From CAYXDO01 sp964463485 (lineage in GTDB: Bacteria > Myxococcota > Kuafuiibacteriia > Kuafuiibacteriales > Kuafuiibacteriaceae), in contig CAYXDO010000173.1 in assembly GCA_964463485.1 (NCBI GenBank), positions 1-22,618 on the forward strand: 22,618 bases of DNA, read 5' to 3'. Position 1 is the stretch's first letter. Every line of letters starts with the position of its first letter. A program made the translations under genes and the position numbers. The notes below the pieces were generated by a model that saw nothing but the letters and a program-made list of their open reading frames with translations, made no database searches and was not told where the DNA came from. Below are positions 6,508-14,774 of this stretch, piece after piece.

Positions 6508-6722
6508 CCGGTGAGTTTGGTGGCCGCTCCGCCTCCACCGCCTGCGTCGACCAAGGTTCCGGCGTTCGTGCTCGGCGGCGTCGCCATAGCCGCCGTGGGC
6601 GTTGCGGTCGGGTTTGGTGTGGCGTCCCTGTCGGCGAAGAGCGACCTCGATCGAAACCCGACGACCGAAGGGCTCATCGCGCCGAGGGTTTCATGCTCGT
6701 CGCTGACATCGCGGTTGGCGGT
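6508..6722 (+). pseudogene. C-terminal membrane segment of a myxobacterial-type TPR/PEGA protein
   Basis: The plus frame from about 6508 reads PVSLVAAPPPPPASTKVPAF, then VLGGVAIAAVGVAVGFGVAS and LSAKSDLDRNPTTE. A frame change near 6675 is followed by AEGFMLVADIAVGG. A Pro-rich linker, a single Gly/Ala/Val-rich transmembrane helix, an 'SAKSD' motif and a second hydrophobic stretch together form the C-terminal arrangement of many lipoprotein-like TPR/PEGA proteins in Myxococcota. The N-terminal bulk is missing, and the second membrane stretch is cut off just before the DUF4276 gene end at 6735. Region 6291-6507 between the repeat and this fragment shows nothing else I can identify. Confidence 0.55.
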
Positions 6723-6734
6723 CGAGCGATGCCA

Positions 6735-7382
6735 TCACGCACCTCCGATGGCGGCGTCGAGCCACTGCGTGAACTGCTGGAACGAGACGCAGCGCTCGGC
6801 GACTTTCGCAGGACGCACCGCCTTCAGCAGGGCGCTCCCGTGCTTGACCTTGCCGTAGCTACCCTTCTTTGTGTCCTTGGTGGCTTTCTCGATGGCGGCG
6901 TAGAGCGTGGGCTTCGGCTCTTCGTCGAGTACGGCGCGTTTCGGGAGGGCGTTCGCATTGAAGTCCTTACCGTAGAATTCGGCGACCTTCTCGCCGTCGG
7001 CGAACACCCACGCCTCCATACACCTCGTCATGAGGTGAACTTGTTCTGCACTGGCGCCCGTGAGTCGCTCGATACCGTCACGCTTTTCGAGGTGCTTCAC
7101 TCGCTCGACCGCCGTGGGGCGTGAGGGCGTCGCGGAAGAGACTTCGTCCTCCGCGTCGACCACGAGCACGACGAAATCTGCGTCCTTGCGCTTCAACGCG
7201 TTCGCGAACTCGGCGGCGGTTTCATTTCGTCCACCGCAGAATACGGTGTCCCACTTCATCCGCTTCTTGCGGGCAGCGTCCTTCTGAGCACCGATGAGTG
7301 TGTCGAACGCGACGCGCAGCTCGGCCCGTCCGCTGGCATTCGTATCTCCGCCGCCTTCGACGAAGATCTTGATGCTGCTCAT
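6735..7382 (-). CDS. DUF4276-family protein with Toprim-like motifs
   Basis: This 215-residue protein begins MSSIKIFVEGGGDT, giving the VEGxxD motif (E9, D13). It later has FVVLVVDAEDEV with the D76-x-E78 pair, so it shows the acidic pattern of Toprim-fold nucleases and primases. The block ASAEQVHLMTRCMEAWVFAD (residues 111-129), then FYGKDF, LP, and the KATKDTKKGSYGKVKHGSALL tail match what I know of DUF4276. DUF4276 genes commonly follow an AAA ATPase gene, as here: the ATG at 7382 overlaps the ATPase stop in an ATGA. A role as the effector nuclease of an ATPase-driven defence pair is inference by analogy with OLD-type ATPase-Toprim systems. A longer frame upstream lies inside the ATPase gene and is rejected. 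Confidence 0.82.
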   Translation of the reverse strand: MSSIKIFVEGGGDTNASGRAELRVAFDTLIGAQKDAARKKRMKWDTVFCGGRNETAAEFANALKRKDADFVVLVVDAEDEVSSATPSRPTAVERVKHLEKRDGIERLTGASAEQVHLMTRCMEAWVFADGEKVAEFYGKDFNANALPKRAVLDEEPKPTLYAAIEKATKDTKKGSYGKVKHGSALLKAVRPAKVAERCVSFQQFTQWLDAAIGGA

Positions 7383-8557
7383 GGGTTGCCGCCGATCGCA
7401 CCCATGCGCCACACCTCGCCGAGGCCGTACTTCTCGAGCCAACTCGTCAAGCTGTCCGCATCGAGTCGCCTCATCTGCGTTCCGCCGATGTTCTCGCAAA
7501 CGAGGACCGACTCCGGCTCCGAGCTCAAATACGACAGCAACGCATCGGAGTGCGTCGTCACGATGAGCTGCGTACGGTGACTCGCGTCGATGAGAAGGTC
7601 TGCGACGACCGACAGCGCGTCAGGATGGAGCCCAAGCTCGGGTTCCTCGAGGCACACGAGCGGTGGCGGCGACGGCTGCAAGAGGACAGCGCTCATCGCG
7701 AGGAATCGGATCGTGCCGTCAGAGAGACGGGTGGCCGGAACCGGCGTATTCAGTCCGTCCTCGTGAAGGAAGAGCTGGATCGTGCCGCCCTGGGTCAGCG
7801 TGCTCACACGCTCGACGCGTGGGAGGAAGCGCTTGAGCAGCTTCTGGAACTTCTGGGCCTCACTGCTGTGCTCGATCTTGTTGAGGAGAAGCCCAAGGTT
7901 ACTGGCGTCGGGGAGCAAAACGTCCGTGGGCAAGGTTGCTGGCTGCGGCTGGCGGACAGCTGCGTAGCGACCGAAGCTCCATTCTCGGAATGTTTGGATG
8001 CGCGCGAACGAGTTCGCACACCAGGCAAGCTCAGGATAGAGGTCGGGGTCCTTCCGCTGCGAGAGCACGGAGGCATCGGGCTCGAGACTGTCGCGCTTCA
8101 ACTTGCGCTGGGTTCTCTCGCCACTATCGACAGCGACGTTGAGCGTGGGGTGACCGCCCTGGAATCGATAGTAGAAGACGTCGGTGGCAGATGACTTGTT
8201 CTTGTCCTTGTCCGCCTCCTCGATCGCTTCGTCGGTGACTTCGACTCGATCTCCTGCAGCCGCGAACTCGAGGCGATAGCGGAGATCTGTCTTAGCGCCA
8301 CCGCGGTACAGACGGGCGTCGATGCTAGCGGGCTTGAGCGAGTAACCCTTCCACAGCCAATCGCCCACACCGCCGCCGTCGCGAATTGCCGACGCGAAAC
8401 CTGTTGGCGTCGATCGGATGAGCTCGATGGCTTCGATCATGTTCGACTTGCCCGACGCGTTGGGTCCGATGAGCACGTTCAGGGGCAAGAGGTCGATGGT
8501 CGACGTTCCCGGCGCGAAGGAGAGGAGACCGTCTATTCGAAGTGATTTGAGGAACAT
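7379..8557 (-). CDS. AAA ATPase (AAA_21 / ABC-type, RecF/OLD-like)
   Basis: The 392-residue product begins MFLKSLRIDGLLSFAPGTST, typical of SMC/RecF-like ATPases. It has Walker A GPNASGKSN (31-39), a signature-like LSDGTIRFLAM, Walker B PLVCLEEPELGLHP (about residues 299-312) and the switch histidine in VTTHSDALL (H336). All ATPase motifs are intact. The start at 8557 is supported by AAGGAG (complement of 8564-8569) 6 bases upstream; the open frame extends to 8608 without better support. The gene overlaps the DUF4276 gene by four bases. ATPases of this class paired with a Toprim or other nuclease gene are frequent in phage-defence loci, and I infer the same here. The DNA, RNA or phage signal that would trigger it is unknown. 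Confidence 0.88.
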   Translation of the reverse strand: MFLKSLRIDGLLSFAPGTSTIDLLPLNVLIGPNASGKSNMIEAIELIRSTPTGFASAIRDGGGVGDWLWKGYSLKPASIDARLYRGGAKTDLRYRLEFAAAGDRVEVTDEAIEEADKDKNKSSATDVFYYRFQGGHPTLNVAVDSGERTQRKLKRDSLEPDASVLSQRKDPDLYPELAWCANSFARIQTFREWSFGRYAAVRQPQPATLPTDVLLPDASNLGLLLNKIEHSSEAQKFQKLLKRFLPRVERVSTLTQGGTIQLFLHEDGLNTPVPATRLSDGTIRFLAMSAVLLQPSPPPLVCLEEPELGLHPDALSVVADLLIDASHRTQLIVTTHSDALLSYLSSEPESVLVCENIGGTQMRRLDADSLTSWLEKYGLGEVWRMGAIGGNP

Positions 8558-8573
8558 GTTCTTCTCCTTCAGC

Positions 8574-8849
8574 TCACCAGCACGGGGCCATCCTTGCGCC
8601 AACGTCACGCCTCCCGAGCACCGACCGGATGCACTCCGCGACGTAGTCCGAGAAAGCGGCGTCTAGCTTCATCTGGAGGTCCTCGGGCGTCGCAAAAAAG
8701 GCCTCACGATATTCGTCCGCGGCGAGCCAAGTTGAGAAAGCGACGGTCACGTACACCACCATGATGACACGCTGCGCGCCGGCAACGGTGCGTCGCCAAG
8801 GCTTCGAAATGTGCGCGCCGTGGTCTGCGAGGCCTTCGATTCGAGCCAT
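8574..8849 (-). CDS. Small hypothetical protein upstream of the AAA ATPase
   Basis: This open frame encodes 91 residues, starting MARIEGLADHGAHISKPWRR and ending VLGRRDVGARMAPCW. Its stop lies 16 bases before the ATPase start, with the ATPase ribosome binding site in the gap, so it may be the first gene of a three-gene operon. AAGGGA lies roughly 12 bases before the ATG. Residues 29-65 (VIMVVYVTVAFSTWLAADEY and REAFFATPEDLQMKLDAAF) look helical with a hydrophobic start. I do not recognise it. The DNA directly upstream (8854-9250) is a decayed gene, and this frame could be its C-terminal remainder. I am only moderately sure that it is a real gene. Confidence 0.45.
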   Translation of the reverse strand: MARIEGLADHGAHISKPWRRTVAGAQRVIMVVYVTVAFSTWLAADEYREAFFATPEDLQMKLDAAFSDYVAECIRSVLGRRDVGARMAPCW

Positions 8850-8853
8850 TTCG

Positions 8854-9250
8854 TCAGGTCCCTTCGAGCCCGGTGTCCAGCTCGAGCGTCGCGGCGTTCA
8901 TGCGTTCGCCATCGTTTTCGGAGCGTGTCGCGAATGCGGTCCCGCCGAATCTCTGGTTTGAGCTGCGCCTGGTCCTGGGTTTCTGGAGGCAGTAGCTCTC
9001 GATGATCGCTGTCGCATACGCCCGGTCCACGAAACCGGTCCTCGAAGCCCGGAGCCGCCGCCAGCACCCCCAGCCGTGAACATGAAGGCCCGGCTCGAGT
9101 GCGTACCTCGGTCGCCGAAGCGGAAGCCGAACTTTTGCGGTTCGCCGGCAAACTTGCCGGCCCAAGTGAGGAGGATCAGCGAGCTTGTGTCAAGGCCCCT
9201 TCGGGCGAAGTCCCTGCGACTCGACGATGCTCGCCTCGAGACGTGGTGAC
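8854..9250 (-). pseudogene. Decayed unidentified gene in three reading frames
   Basis: Protein-like segments appear consecutively on the minus strand in different frames: SSLILLTWAGKFAGEPQKFG continuing FRFGDRGTHSSRAFMF; AAPGFEDR; AYATAIIESYCLQKP then TRRSSNQRFGG; and GERMNAATLELDTGLEGT before a TGA at 8854. The segments read as one gene with at least two frameshifts and an internal deletion. The style (FGDRGTHSSR, RRxSNQR) recalls conserved proteins of restriction or defence loci, but I cannot name the family. Its position directly before the ATPase pair suggests the cassette once had another component. Confidence 0.45.
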
Positions 9251-9463
9251 ACGCCGATTTGCACGATAACTTGCAGAACAGAGTACTTGCATCTTGCGTG
9301 GGGACCGCTGCTAGGCCGGCTACGCCCGTCGCGCCCACGTGCCGGACCAGGGCGTGGACGAAACCGTAGATGTGAGCGAGGAGCCTGGTCTGGTCGTTGG
9401 ACGTGGATATCCGGGGGGAAATATCCCATCCTGGTGGGGCGCTCGACTGTTGGGATGCCGCGG
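9251..9463. other. Intergenic debris with a weak inverted repeat
   Basis: Two minus-strand stretches look faintly coding (KYSVLQVIVQIGVSPRLEAS and QTRLLAHIYGFVHALVRHVG) but are in different frames. GGATAT (9405-9410) and ATATCC (9421-9426) form a 6-bp inverted repeat around 10 bases, about 40 bases beyond the thioredoxin stop. It could act as a weak terminator for the efflux operon. It has no T-tract. Confidence 0.35.
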
Positions 9464-9991
9464 TCAATCGGCTGCACTTCCGGGCGCCCATGCTTTCAGC
9501 AGCGCCGGGTCGCCCCAATTACGGGCGCCGTCGAAACGAAGCCGAAGCCGGCGGCCGGGTTCGATGAGATAGGTGACGGGGAGCGCTCGGACGCCAAAGG
9601 CGGCCTCGGCCTCCCTGGTGTTGCCGAGGAAAACGGTCGCCGGCGGGTGGCCGCCCCAGAAACGCTCGACCTCGCTCCAGTCCCGATCGAGCGCGATGGC
9701 CACCACGTCGATGGGGTACTTCTCGGGGATGGCAAGGAGCCCAGGGAGCTCCGTCCGGCAGGGTGGGCACCACGTCGCCCAGAAGTGCACGAGCGTGGCG
9801 CGGCCGACGGCCCGCAGCTCGCGCCGAGTCCCATCGTGAGCCCGCAGCGACAGGGGGCGCATCAGGCCCTCCACGCGCTCAGGAGGCGCCCTGCCGAGCT
9901 CGGTCTTCGCGCCTTCGACCCAAAAGTACACGCCTGCCAGCGCAGCCTGCAGCACACCCGCCGCGACGACGAGCCTAACGGAGCGCTTCAA
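9464..9991 (-). CDS. TlpA-like membrane-anchored thioredoxin
   Basis: The product is 175 residues, with an N-terminal membrane anchor or signal (KRSVRLVVAAGVLQAALAGV), then a thioredoxin fold with VHFWATWCPPCRTELPGL (C75-x-x-C78) and the cis-proline region ALPVTYLIEP. WCPPC is typical of TlpA/ResA-type periplasmic disulfide reductases. The start codon is probably TTG at 9991, forming a TTGA overlap with the stop of the RND pump gene; no ATG in this frame lies near it. Being the last gene of the metal efflux operon, whose adaptor contains 17 cysteines in its N-terminal region, it may keep those thiols reduced and able to bind metal. That role is inference. A general cytochrome-maturation role would be less expected in this context. 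Confidence 0.82.
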   Translation of the reverse strand: MKRSVRLVVAAGVLQAALAGVYFWVEGAKTELGRAPPERVEGLMRPLSLRAHDGTRRELRAVGRATLVHFWATWCPPCRTELPGLLAIPEKYPIDVVAIALDRDWSEVERFWGGHPPATVFLGNTREAEAAFGVRALPVTYLIEPGRRLRLRFDGARNWGDPALLKAWAPGSAAD

Positions 9992-12900
9992 GGCTCCGGA
10001 TCCTGCTTGGCCCCAGGCCCCGTCGGCAGGCGCGCGCCAAAGACGGCGTAGAGCACCGGAAGGACCACCAGGGTCGCGATCGTCGAGGTGACCATACCGC
10101 CCATGACCACCGTGGCCAGCGGCCGTTGAACCTCCGCGCCAACGCCCGTGTTCAGCGCCATCGGCACGAACCCCAGCGCGGCCACCAGGGACGTCATCAG
10201 CACCGGACGCAGCCTGGTCTCGGCCGCCTCGCGAATCGCCAAGAGCGGCGCGCACCCCCGCTTCCATAGCTGCATCACCCGCGAGACCAGGACCATGTCC
10301 CCGAGCACCGCGACCCCGGAGAGGGCGATGAATCCGACCCCCGCCGAAATGGAGAACGGCATACCGCGAAGCCAAAGCGCCACGATCCCCCCCACCGCGC
10401 CGAAGGGGACACCGGTGAAGACGCGGATGGCATCCGCCGCTCGGCCATAGGTCAGGTAGAGCAGCGAGAAGATCGACAGGAGCGCAATCGGCACCACGAT
10501 CAGGAGCCTCCGCTGGGCTCGCTCGAGGTGCTCGAACTGACCGCCGAGCGTCGTCGAGTAGCCTTCGGGGAGGTCCACCCCGTCGAGCACCCGCCGAAGG
10601 TCGCCCACGAAGGACCCCACATCTCGCCCGCGCACGTTGGTCTGCACGATCACCCGCCGCTTGGCCCACTCCCGCTGAATCGTCGACGGGCCCTCGACCG
10701 CCCGAAGGTTCGCGACCGCCGCGAGCGGCACCTGGGCTCCAGCGCCCGTGCGGATGAGCACCCGCCCGATGCGCTCCGCCGAGCTCCGCGCGTCGTCCCC
10801 GAGACGCAGCACCAAGTCGAACCGTCTCTGCCCTTCGATGACCTCCCCGACCTTCCGCGTTCCCAGAGATTCGACCATCTCGAGGATCTCACCGGCCGGA
10901 ATCCCATATCGGCCTGCCGCCTGCCGGTCGACGTCGATGGCCAGCATCGCCTGCCCCCTTAGCTGCTCGACCGTGACGTCCTCGGCACCGGGGATGGCTC
11001 GGACGGCGCGCGCGATCGCTTCGGCCTTCTCTCGGAGCACCTCGAAGTCGTCCCCGAAGAGCTTGATGCCGACGTCGGAGCGAACACCAGAGATCATCTC
11101 GTTGACGCGCATCTCGATGGGCTGCGTGAAGATCCCGCGCATGCCCGGCAAGCCTTCGATCGTCGCGCTCATCTGTTGGACGAGCTCGTCCTGGGTGTCG
11201 CCTCGAGTCCAGGCATCGCGCGGCTCGAGGGTGATGAATACGTCCGACAGCTCGAGCCCCATGGGATCGGTCGCCACCTCACCGGTTCCGGTTCGGGTCC
11301 AGATGTGCTTGATCTCATTGGGGAACTTCTCGAGCAGGAGCCTCTCGATCTGCGTCCCGTAGCGAATCGACTCGTCCAGAGAAACACCGGCGATGCGCAC
11401 TGTATTGATGACGACGGCTTGCTCCCGCAAGCGGGGAACGAACTCCGAGCCGAGTCGGGTTGCCAGGAACACGGCGTTGGCCACGAGCACACCCGCGAGC
11501 ACGAGCACGAGCGCTCGCTCCCGGAGCGCCCAGCCCAGCACGGATCGGTAGTGGCGCTCGAGCCAGCGGACCAAGCGGTTGTCGTCACGGTGGCCTCTCT
11601 TCAGAGAGTAGCTCGCGAGAACCGGCATGAGCGTCATCGAGAGGATCATCGAGCCGGCCAGCGCGAAGATCACCGTGAGCGCCATGGGCCTGAAGAGCTT
11701 CCCTTCGACTCCCTCGAGCGCCAGGATCGGCAAGTAGACGATCGCGATGATGAGCTCTCCGAAGAGCGTGGGCTTTCGCACCTCGACCGAAGCGTCGCGC
11801 ACGATCTCGCGGACGCTCCGGCCCGTCGTGTCTTCGCCCAGCCGGCGCGCGGAGTTCTCGACCATGATCACGGAGCTATCGACGACGAGGCCGAAGTCGA
11901 TGGCGCCCAGGCTCATCAGGCTCCCTGCGATGCCGAGCTTCAGCATGGCGCTGAACGCGAACAGCATCGACAGGGGGATGGCGAGCGCGACGATGAGCCC
12001 CGCGCGCAGGTTGCCGAGGAAGACGAACAAGAGGGCAACGACCAGCAGCGCGCCTTCGAGCAGGTTGTTGCGCACGGTGAGGAGGACCTCGTTCACGAGC
12101 TCGGTGCGGCTGTAAACGGGGGTCAGCTCGACGCCTGCCGGTAGGCTCCGGCGCGCTTCCGCGAGCCGCACCTCGAGCTTCTGGGTCACCTCGCGGCTGT
12201 TCTCACCCATCAGCATGAAGCCGAGGCCGAGCACGGCTTCACCGCGACCCTCGGCGGTGACGGCACCCCGACGAAGCTCATGCCCCTCCCGCACTTCCGC
12301 GACGTCCCTCAAGTGAATGGGGGTACCATCGACATTGGCGAGCACCATGGCCTCGAGGTCTCCTGTGCCGCCTACCAGCCCCTGTCCCTGGATCAGCTGC
12401 GATTCACCCGCCTGGTCGAGCACCCCACCACCCGCGTTCCGGTTCCCGTGCCGGAGCGCCCGCGCGACGTCGTCGAGCGTCAGCTCGTGTTTGATCAGCC
12501 GCTGCGGGTCGACGACGACGTGGTACTGCTTCTCGTACCCACCCCAGGTGTTGATCTCCGCGATGCCAGGGACCTGCACCATCTGGGGCCGAATGACCCA
12601 GTGATGCAGCGTGCGGAGCTCCTGGGCGGAGAGGGTGTCGCTTCGAACGAGGTATTGGAAGACCTCTCCGAGCCCCGTCGCGACCGGACCGAGCGCTGGC
12701 CGACTCACGCCTTCTGGAAGCTCGACCGACGCCAGCCGCTCGCTGACGACCTGCCGAGCGAGGTAGATGCCGGTGTCCTCGCCGAAGATGGCGGTGACCT
12801 GCGAGAAGCCGAACTTGGACACGGACCGGACCTCCGCGAGGCCCGGCAATCCCGAGATCGCCTGCTCGACGGGGAACGTGATCTGACGCTCCACCTCGAG

Positions 12901-13074
12901 CGGTGAGAGCGCCGGCGCGGTGGTGTTGACCTGCACCTGGATCGGCGTCGTGTCCGGGAAGGCGTCGAAGGGCAGCCGGAGGACGCTGGCGGCGCCGAAC
13001 ACCGCGAGCATGGCCGTCGCGAGGAGCACGATCGGCCGGTGGCGCAGGCACAGGTCGATGAGCCTCGTCAGCAT
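9988..13074 (-). CDS. czcA: Heavy-metal efflux RND transporter, CzcA/CusA family
   Basis: This is the inner-membrane proton-driven pump of a tripartite metal exporter. It has 1028 residues (family about 1020-1070), with the expected two halves, 12 transmembrane helices and large periplasmic loops. Typical sequences are PDTTPIQVQVNT, GLPGLAEVRS, GAIDFGLVVDSSVIMVEN in TM4 and GVAVLGDMVLVSR in TM10. TM4 carries D393, D399 and E406, the charged triad of CzcA; Cus-type pumps lack the first Asp. This points to divalent cations (Zn, Co, Cd or Ni) rather than Cu(I)/Ag(I). Start: ATG at 13074 overlaps the adaptor stop (TGATG); a GTG at 13077 is equally possible. The 3' end overlaps the thioredoxin gene. 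The gene is intact throughout. Confidence 0.93.
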   Translation of the reverse strand: MLTRLIDLCLRHRPIVLLATAMLAVFGAASVLRLPFDAFPDTTPIQVQVNTTAPALSPLEVERQITFPVEQAISGLPGLAEVRSVSKFGFSQVTAIFGEDTGIYLARQVVSERLASVELPEGVSRPALGPVATGLGEVFQYLVRSDTLSAQELRTLHHWVIRPQMVQVPGIAEINTWGGYEKQYHVVVDPQRLIKHELTLDDVARALRHGNRNAGGGVLDQAGESQLIQGQGLVGGTGDLEAMVLANVDGTPIHLRDVAEVREGHELRRGAVTAEGRGEAVLGLGFMLMGENSREVTQKLEVRLAEARRSLPAGVELTPVYSRTELVNEVLLTVRNNLLEGALLVVALLFVFLGNLRAGLIVALAIPLSMLFAFSAMLKLGIAGSLMSLGAIDFGLVVDSSVIMVENSARRLGEDTTGRSVREIVRDASVEVRKPTLFGELIIAIVYLPILALEGVEGKLFRPMALTVIFALAGSMILSMTLMPVLASYSLKRGHRDDNRLVRWLERHYRSVLGWALRERALVLVLAGVLVANAVFLATRLGSEFVPRLREQAVVINTVRIAGVSLDESIRYGTQIERLLLEKFPNEIKHIWTRTGTGEVATDPMGLELSDVFITLEPRDAWTRGDTQDELVQQMSATIEGLPGMRGIFTQPIEMRVNEMISGVRSDVGIKLFGDDFEVLREKAEAIARAVRAIPGAEDVTVEQLRGQAMLAIDVDRQAAGRYGIPAGEILEMVESLGTRKVGEVIEGQRRFDLVLRLGDDARSSAERIGRVLIRTGAGAQVPLAAVANLRAVEGPSTIQREWAKRRVIVQTNVRGRDVGSFVGDLRRVLDGVDLPEGYSTTLGGQFEHLERAQRRLLIVVPIALLSIFSLLYLTYGRAADAIRVFTGVPFGAVGGIVALWLRGMPFSISAGVGFIALSGVAVLGDMVLVSRVMQLWKRGCAPLLAIREAAETRLRPVLMTSLVAALGFVPMALNTGVGAEVQRPLATVVMGGMVTSTIATLVVLPVLYAVFGARLPTGPGAKQDPEP

Positions 13075-14774
13075 CACTCCACCTCGCAGCAGCCGGCGCC
13101 GATGCTACCGGGCATCACCTCGGTGCGCAGCAGGACCGCTCCGGTCGTGACCACGGCCTCGCCTTCGCGGACGCGGCCCTCCACCTGCACGAGGTCGCCG
13201 TCCCCGGAGCGCCGGACGACCCGGGGCTCGTAGGTGCCTGCATGGACGCGCACGAAGACCACTTCCAGGTCACCGACGCGCTGGACCGCCGCGCGAGGGA
13301 CCGAAACCGCCGCGCGCCGTGCGCTGGTCTCGATCTGGGCCCGGGCGAACTGGTTTGCTCGGAGGCGCCCGTCGGGGTTTTTGACCTCGGCCCGCGCGGT
13401 GACCGTCCGCGTTCGCGGATCCACCTCGGCCGCGATCCACGTGATTCGCCCCTGGATGGGCTCCTCTTGGGAGCTCCCCGCGATGTGAACGGTCATGCGC
13501 TGTCCGAGCGCGATGCGAGGAGCGTCGAGCTCCGGCACGTCGCAGAGCGCCCACATCACCGACGTGTCGCCTACCGTCGCCAGGGACGTGCTCTCGGTCG
13601 CCAGCACACCCACGACGGCGGGCCGGCGGATGATCGTGCCTGTGATGGGAGCGGTCAGGGTATATCGTCCCGACGGGTCCGCTCGAGCCGCCCCAGCCAT
13701 GCGGAGCGCCGCCTCGGCGGCTCGCGCCTCCGCTTGGGCCGTCGTGAGCTCCTGCTCGGCCAGCTCGACCTGCCTCGCGGAGGCGATGTCGCTCTCGCGC
13801 AGCCCGCGTTGCCGATCCAGGTTGGCTTTGGCCGTGCGGGCGCGTTCGCGCGAGGTCTGCAGCGCGCCCTGGATCTCGCCGACCCGCGTGCTCTCGAGCT
13901 CGAACAGGGGAGCTCCACGCCGGACGCCTGCACCGAGCTCGGCCCGGACCCGACGAACGACTCCAGGCACGATCGCCCGAACGTCGGCCACCCGGTCGCC
14001 ATCGAAGGCGATCCGGGCTGTGCACTCCACCGAGGTCGCGGCGGCCGCGCGATGGGCCATGGCGGTGCCGAGTCCCGCTGTTTTCTCGATCTCGGGGGAC
14101 TTGAAACGCACGACCCGCGCTTCGATCGCGGCCTTCTCGGCGCCCGCCGGGGGCTCCCGTGGGTTGCACACGGGGCAAGCGGACTCTGGGAATCCGTGCT
14201 CTTCGCAGAAATCGCCAGCGGCCTTGAACTGGGGGATCAGCTCCGGATGGCATTGGGTGCATTGGGATTCGGGAAGCCCGTGCTCTAGGCACCAGTCGGT
14301 CGCGGAGGCTTGGGCGGGTGGGGTCTGCGGGTTGCACGCGGGACAGGCGGACTTCGGGAAGCCATGCTCCTCGCACCAGTCGCCAGCGGCCTTGAACTGG
14401 CGGATCAGCTCCGGATTGCACTTTGTGCCCTTGGACTCGGGCTCGGACTCCGGCAGCCCCTTGCCTCCGCACGAACCCGCGGGAGCGGTAGGCGTGCCGA
14501 TGTCCGGGATGGGAGCGTTCGGCTTGCAGATCGGGCAGAACGACTCCGGGAAGCCGTGCGCCGCGCACCAGTCGCCCTTGGCCTGAAACACCGCGCTCAG
14601 GGCCGGATTGCACTTGGTGCAGAGCGCCGGCGGCAGACCGTGCGGACACCGCCCGGCCGCCTGTGGGGCGCTTTCAGGTCCAGGAGTCTCCCAGCCCGTC
14701 TCCTTGCAGGCCGGCAAAGCCAGGATCAAGAGGAGTCCGATGAGGGTTCGTCGAGCAGTCATGGCGTGTTTCAT
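13074..14774 (-). CDS. czcB: RND efflux periplasmic adaptor lipoprotein with N-terminal Cys/His repeats
   Basis: The 566-residue protein is longer than usual adaptors (about 350-450). The signal peptide has lipobox LPAC (C23). Residues 43-203 contain repeated C-x2-H-G-(L/F)-P-x4-C-x2-C motifs: C43/H45/C52/C55 (one residue shorter), C70/H73/C80/C83, C134/H137/C144/C147, C162/H165/C172/C175 and C190/H193/C200/C203, plus a degenerate one at C102-C119. Between them recur NPEL(I)xQFKAAGDWC linkers. The adaptor core follows: barrel-sandwich and hairpin (about 260-370; FELESTRVGEIQGALQTS), YTLTAPITGTIIRRPAVVG, and beta-barrel. The C-terminus ends in CCEVE. The repeats are probably a periplasmic metal-binding sponge feeding the pump. 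ATG at 14774 shares an ATGA overlap with the TolC-like gene; the next ATG at 14762 is an alternative. Confidence 0.9.
   Translation of the reverse strand: MKHAMTARRTLIGLLLILALPACKETGWETPGPESAPQAAGRCPHGLPPALCTKCNPALSAVFQAKGDWCAAHGFPESFCPICKPNAPIPDIGTPTAPAGSCGGKGLPESEPESKGTKCNPELIRQFKAAGDWCEEHGFPKSACPACNPQTPPAQASATDWCLEHGLPESQCTQCHPELIPQFKAAGDFCEEHGFPESACPVCNPREPPAGAEKAAIEARVVRFKSPEIEKTAGLGTAMAHRAAAATSVECTARIAFDGDRVADVRAIVPGVVRRVRAELGAGVRRGAPLFELESTRVGEIQGALQTSRERARTAKANLDRQRGLRESDIASARQVELAEQELTTAQAEARAAEAALRMAGAARADPSGRYTLTAPITGTIIRRPAVVGVLATESTSLATVGDTSVMWALCDVPELDAPRIALGQRMTVHIAGSSQEEPIQGRITWIAAEVDPRTRTVTARAEVKNPDGRLRANQFARAQIETSARRAAVSVPRAAVQRVGDLEVVFVRVHAGTYEPRVVRRSGDGDLVQVEGRVREGEAVVTTGAVLLRTEVMPGSIGAGCCEVE

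Noticed and set aside
10528..10962. Plus-strand frame of 144 codons within the pump region
   Set aside because: Antisense shadow with no independent start signal.
11176..12144. Plus-strand frame of 322 codons antisense to the RND pump
   Set aside because: Composition dominated by Arg, Glu, Asp and His is typical of an antisense shadow; the pump gene is intact.
13242..14288. Plus-strand frame of 348 codons antisense to the adaptor gene
   Set aside because: Shadow of the Cys-repeat adaptor; its apparent repetitiveness merely mirrors the adaptor repeats.
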